Positions 61,348 to 64,000 of a DNA stretch of 64,000 bases are shown here, piece by piece (the first letter of the stretch is position 1; every line of letters starts with the position of its first letter). The position numbers were made by a program, and so were the translations under genes. Where the stretch lies: NCBI RefSeq assembly GCF_026898115.1, contig NZ_CP114036.1, positions 186,001 to 250,000 of the forward strand, given 5' to 3'. The stretch is from Streptomyces sp. S465. GTDB taxonomy: Bacteria > Actinomycetota > Actinomycetes > Streptomycetales > Streptomycetaceae. The notes below the pieces were generated by a model. It had not been told where the DNA came from. It worked only from the letters and a program-made list of their open reading frames with translations, and ran no database searches.

Positions 61348-62330
61348 GAGGGGGACTCCGTAGGTCGGCGGGGAGTGCGGGGCAGGACGCGGCGGGCGTT
61401 GGCGGTGGTCAGCGCCCGCCAGCTCACGGCGCCTTCGGGTGCCGGAGCGGAGTCCAGGCCCGCGATGTGGGCCTGGACCGCGGCGGCTGGGGTCCAGCAG
61501 TGGTCGCTGCCGTACAGGAGCCGGTCGGTGCCCACCAGTCCCAGCAGGGCGGGGAGCTGACGGGGCAGGACGGGTCCGGCGAGGTCGTAGTAGAGCCGGC
61601 CGAGCTGTTCGACGGCGGTGGGCGACTCCGGGCGCGGCGGCATGAACGTGTTCATGAATCCGTCGATACGGTCGGCCAGGACCGGCAGGGCGCCACCGCA
61701 GTGCGGCACGATCACGGTGAGGTCGCGGTGGCGCTCCAGGGTGCCCGCCATGAGCAGGTCGGTGACGCTGCGGGCGGTGTCGAAGATGAACTCGATCATC
61801 GGCCGGGGGCGGCCGAGGGCGGACCGCTCCCAGCACACCGGGGACGTCGGGTGCAGGAAAACCACCGCGCCGCGCCGGTCGAGCTCGGCCCACACCGGCT
61901 CCAGGTCCCCGTTGCCGAGGTAGCTGCCGTGGGTGTTGGTCTCCAGGATCACACCGTCGGCGTGCAGGTCGTCGTAGGCGTAGGCGATCTCCTCCAGGGC
62001 GCCGTCGACGTCCGGCAGGGGCAACGAGGCGAACAGGCCGAAACGGCCCGGGTGCTCGCGTACGGTCTCGGCGCCTGCCTCGTTGACCTCACGGGCCAGG
62101 CGGCGGGCGGCGGTGTCGTCGCCGAAGTGGATGCCCGGGGAGGAGATCGAGAGCATCGCGGTCTCGATGGCGCAGCGGTCCATCAGCTCCAGGTGGGCGG
62201 TGGCCGACCAGGTGGGCCAGGCGGGGACGCCGTCGGGGAGTTCGTGCCCGGCGGCGCGCGCCTGGCGGACGTAGGAGTCGGTGACGAAGTGGGCGTGGAC
62301 GTCGAGGTATCCAGGGGTGTCGCAGGACAT
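61344..62330 (-). CDS. Amidohydrolase-2 family (ACMSD-like) hydrolase/decarboxylase
   Basis: A 328-residue amidohydrolase of the ACMSD group. The metal pair is in YLDVHAHF (His12, His14), LHPTSPVCW gives a later histidine, PHCGGALPVLADRID another, and YGSDHCW the catalytic aspartate. Members decarboxylate or hydrolyse aromatic-ring breakdown products. GGAAGGG precedes the ATG. It is 124 bases after the cupin gene. Confidence 0.9.
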   Translation of the reverse strand: MSCDTPGYLDVHAHFVTDSYVRQARAAGHELPDGVPAWPTWSATAHLELMDRCAIETAMLSISSPGIHFGDDTAARRLAREVNEAGAETVREHPGRFGLFASLPLPDVDGALEEIAYAYDDLHADGVILETNTHGSYLGNGDLEPVWAELDRRGAVVFLHPTSPVCWERSALGRPRPMIEFIFDTARSVTDLLMAGTLERHRDLTVIVPHCGGALPVLADRIDGFMNTFMPPRPESPTAVEQLGRLYYDLAGPVLPRQLPALLGLVGTDRLLYGSDHCWTPAAAVQAHIAGLDSAPAPEGAVSWRALTTANARRVLPRTPRRPTESPS

Positions 62331-62453
62331 GGGCCCTTCCGGTGTCTTCGGCGGACGGTGCGGGGGGGCGGTGCGGGCGACTCGGCACGTGCTACCGGGG
62401 TGTCCGTGCCGATCAGTGGCCGGCGAACGGCGCCTTCGGACAGGCGTGGTCGC

Positions 62454-63014
62454 TCAGCCGCCGGTGCGCCACTGGTGGTCGGGCAGGAAGCGCACGTCGT
62501 ACTGGCGCGGCACGCTGGCGAACGCATGCGGCTCCGGCACGAACGGCTCCTGGGGGAGGCCGAGTTCGGCCGTGGGCGTGCCGAGGTTCTCGAAGAACCG
62601 CTCGAAGGTTCCGCCGGGGCCCGCGGCCACGCCCACGATGCGGCTGTGATGGCGCTCGATGCGGTAGGCGTGCGGGCAGTTCTTGGGGACGAACCCGAAG
62701 TCACCACTGGTGAGCAGCTTCTCGTACTGCTCGCCCGCCAGGTCCTCGACGAACAGGCGCACCGCGCCGTCGGTGATGTAGAAGACCTCGTAGGTGTCCG
62801 GGTGGGAGTGAGCGGGAATGGTGTCGCCCTTGGGGCCCTCGCAGGTGAAGAAGTTGAAGGTGTTTTCGGTCTGCTCACCACCGGCGTAGATGGTGAACAG
62901 GTCCGTGAAGAGGTGGGCGCGGTCCCCCATGCCCTTCTCGATGAAGTAGGGCCGGCCCGGCTCGGGCGGGATGCGGGAGCTCTGGCGGTAACGGGTGGCG
63001 AACTCGATCGTCAT
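62454..63014 (-). CDS. Cupin-domain protein (quercetin 2,3-dioxygenase-like)
   Basis: A 186-residue cupin. HSHPDTYEVFYITDGAVRLF gives the first metal motif (HxH and Glu), and DFGFVPKNCPHAYRIE the second with one histidine. It resembles quercetinase-type dioxygenases but only a single cupin barrel is present, half the length of the fungal enzymes. ATG at 63014 follows GGAAGGA. It is first in a three-gene operon divergent from an AraC regulator. Confidence 0.87.
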   Translation of the reverse strand: MTIEFATRYRQSSRIPPEPGRPYFIEKGMGDRAHLFTDLFTIYAGGEQTENTFNFFTCEGPKGDTIPAHSHPDTYEVFYITDGAVRLFVEDLAGEQYEKLLTSGDFGFVPKNCPHAYRIERHHSRIVGVAAGPGGTFERFFENLGTPTAELGLPQEPFVPEPHAFASVPRQYDVRFLPDHQWRTGG

Positions 63015-63120
63015 GGCGATCCTTCCTGAGGGCGGGTCACGGCTCGTGGGTCGGTGGCGCTTCCCGCCGGCCAATCTAGGACGGGCGGGTGGGAGCGGCC
63101 GGCGTAGACTCGGGCAGGCG

Positions 63121-64000
63121 ATGAAGAAAAACGGACAGATCGCGGCCGACCGAGCGGCGACCGGCATCCCGGCCGTGTCGTACCGCCCGACACCCGGTCG
63201 GCCACCCGGTCTGGAAGTCCTCGACCTTCCCGGACTCGCCGCCCGCGCCGACGAGCGGGGGCTGCCCCTCACCATGCCCGCGCGTCCGGCCTTCCACCTG
63301 ATCGTCGCGGTGCGCGGCGGGCGCCTGGAGTGCTCGGTGGACCTCACCTCGTACACACTGAGCGCGGGCGACTGGCTGTGGGTGTGGCCAGGGCAGGTGC
63401 TCCGGTTCCCGGACGGAGCCGGTGCCGGCGACGCCACCGCGCTGGTCTTTCCGTCCGGCTTCCCCAGTGCGGCGACGGACGCTCTCATCCGGGACGGCGA
63501 GGACATCCCGCACCGTCTCATCACACCGGACCCGCCCCGTCAGGCCGCCTTGCTCGGCCTCCTGGACGCGCTGGTGGCGGAGCACGCCGAGCTGTCCGGC
63601 CTGGCGCTGGAGGCATACCTCGAGACACTGCGCAACCTGCTGTCGGTGATCGTCATCCGGCTGGTCCATCTCGCCGACCCGCGACGGCGGAGGGACTCCG
63701 GCAGCAGCGAACCGTTCCACCGGTTCCGGCGGGCTGTCGAGGAGGACTTCCACCGCACCCACCGCGTGGAGGACTACGCCGCCCGGCTCGGCTACAGCGC
63801 CCGCACCCTCACCCGTGCCACCCGGGCCGCCGTCGGCTGCGGCGCCAAGCGCTACATCGACGACCGGGTGGTGCTGGAGGCGAAACGCCTGCTCGTCCAC
63901 ACCTCGCTGGCGCAGGCCGTCATCGGCGAGCGCGTCGGATTCGCCCTCCCGACGGTCTTCAGCGCGTTCTTCCACCGGCGCACCGGTATGACGCCGACCG
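63121..64000 (+). CDS. AraC-family transcriptional regulator, cut by the window end
   Basis: The reading frame is open from the ATG at 63121 to the last base of the window (at least 293 residues). The N-terminal cupin-like domain has VDLTSYTLSAGDWLWVWPGQVLRFP; the C-terminal part (about 215-293) is an AraC double helix-turn-helix (VEDYAARLGYSARTLTRATRAAVG, RVGFALPTVFSAFFHRRTGMTP), so only a few residues are missing. It is divergent from the cupin operon, its likely target. Confidence 0.9.
   Translation, partial: MKKNGQIAADRAATGIPAVSYRPTPGRPPGLEVLDLPGLAARADERGLPLTMPARPAFHLIVAVRGGRLECSVDLTSYTLSAGDWLWVWPGQVLRFPDGAGAGDATALVFPSGFPSAATDALIRDGEDIPHRLITPDPPRQAALLGLLDALVAEHAELSGLALEAYLETLRNLLSVIVIRLVHLADPRRRRDSGSSEPFHRFRRAVEEDFHRTHRVEDYAARLGYSARTLTRATRAAVGCGAKRYIDDRVVLEAKRLLVHTSLAQAVIGERVGFALPTVFSAFFHRRTGMTPT

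Overview
The window reads as actinobacterial DNA, almost certainly from a Streptomyces chromosome arm or large linear replicon. GC is very high with a strong GC bias at third codon positions, GTG and TTG starts are frequent, and many genes overlap their neighbours by ATGA or GTGA. The clearest marker is a tap-tpg pair (37022-39830), which encodes the telomere-associated protein and the terminal protein that caps Streptomyces linear DNA. No tRNA, rRNA, CRISPR array or intact transposase was seen. About 55 protein genes are supported.

Region 1 (1-7 kb) is a sulfide/persulfide island. A CstB-like persulfide dioxygenase-rhodanese fusion, a single-domain rhodanese and a TauE-type exporter form one operon. 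A YgaP-like membrane rhodanese and a CstR repressor follow. Three ATACCC...GGGTAT operators tie the promoters to CstR. A decayed second cstR and a decayed rhodanese show that a cstR/rhodanese pair was once duplicated. The island lies between imperfect 41/43-bp inverted repeats (1735-1775 and 6860-6902) whose inner ends resemble Tn3-family ends, but no transposase lies between them.

Region 2 (7-17 kb) holds an enoyl-CoA hydratase gene divergent from an HxlR regulator. A leftward seven-gene catabolic operon follows, starting at 16.6 kb: flavin monooxygenase, RidA, DUF1028 protein, M20 amidohydrolase, a degenerate FAD-synthetase-like protein, aspartate ammonia-lyase and an MFS transporter, with a LysR gene downstream. 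Paired palindromes lie at its promoter.

Region 3 (17-30 kb) has a Tat-exported GH67 alpha-glucuronidase, then a LacI-controlled unit. The LacI gene and a deacylase run left. A BtpA/SgcQ protein, PfkB kinase, sugar-type ABC importer (lipoprotein, ATPase, permease), phosphotriesterase-family hydrolase, glutamine-amidotransferase-like protein and TenA-family protein run right. Two identical LacI-type operators control the divergent promoters. The substrate is unknown.

Region 4 (30-46 kb) is mostly regulator/target pairs with visible palindromic operators: TetR/hypothetical, TetR/MFS, LysR/MFS plus nitronate monooxygenase, and TetR/SDR. It also holds tap-tpg, a WYL regulator, an NmrA-like protein and a cytochrome P450. 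Tap carries an ordered set of motifs resembling the palm of protein-primed family B DNA polymerases; this is the most notable observation in the window.

Region 5 (46-64 kb) has a von Willebrand A protein, a secreted TAP-like hydrolase, a beta-lactamase-fold serine hydrolase, a small toxin-antitoxin-like pair, panD, a MarR/old yellow enzyme/quinone oxidoreductase set, a PAS-SpoIIE phosphatase, an EamA transporter, an ABC exporter, and at the end a cupin/amidohydrolase/alpha-beta hydrolase operon divergent from an AraC regulator that is cut by the window edge.
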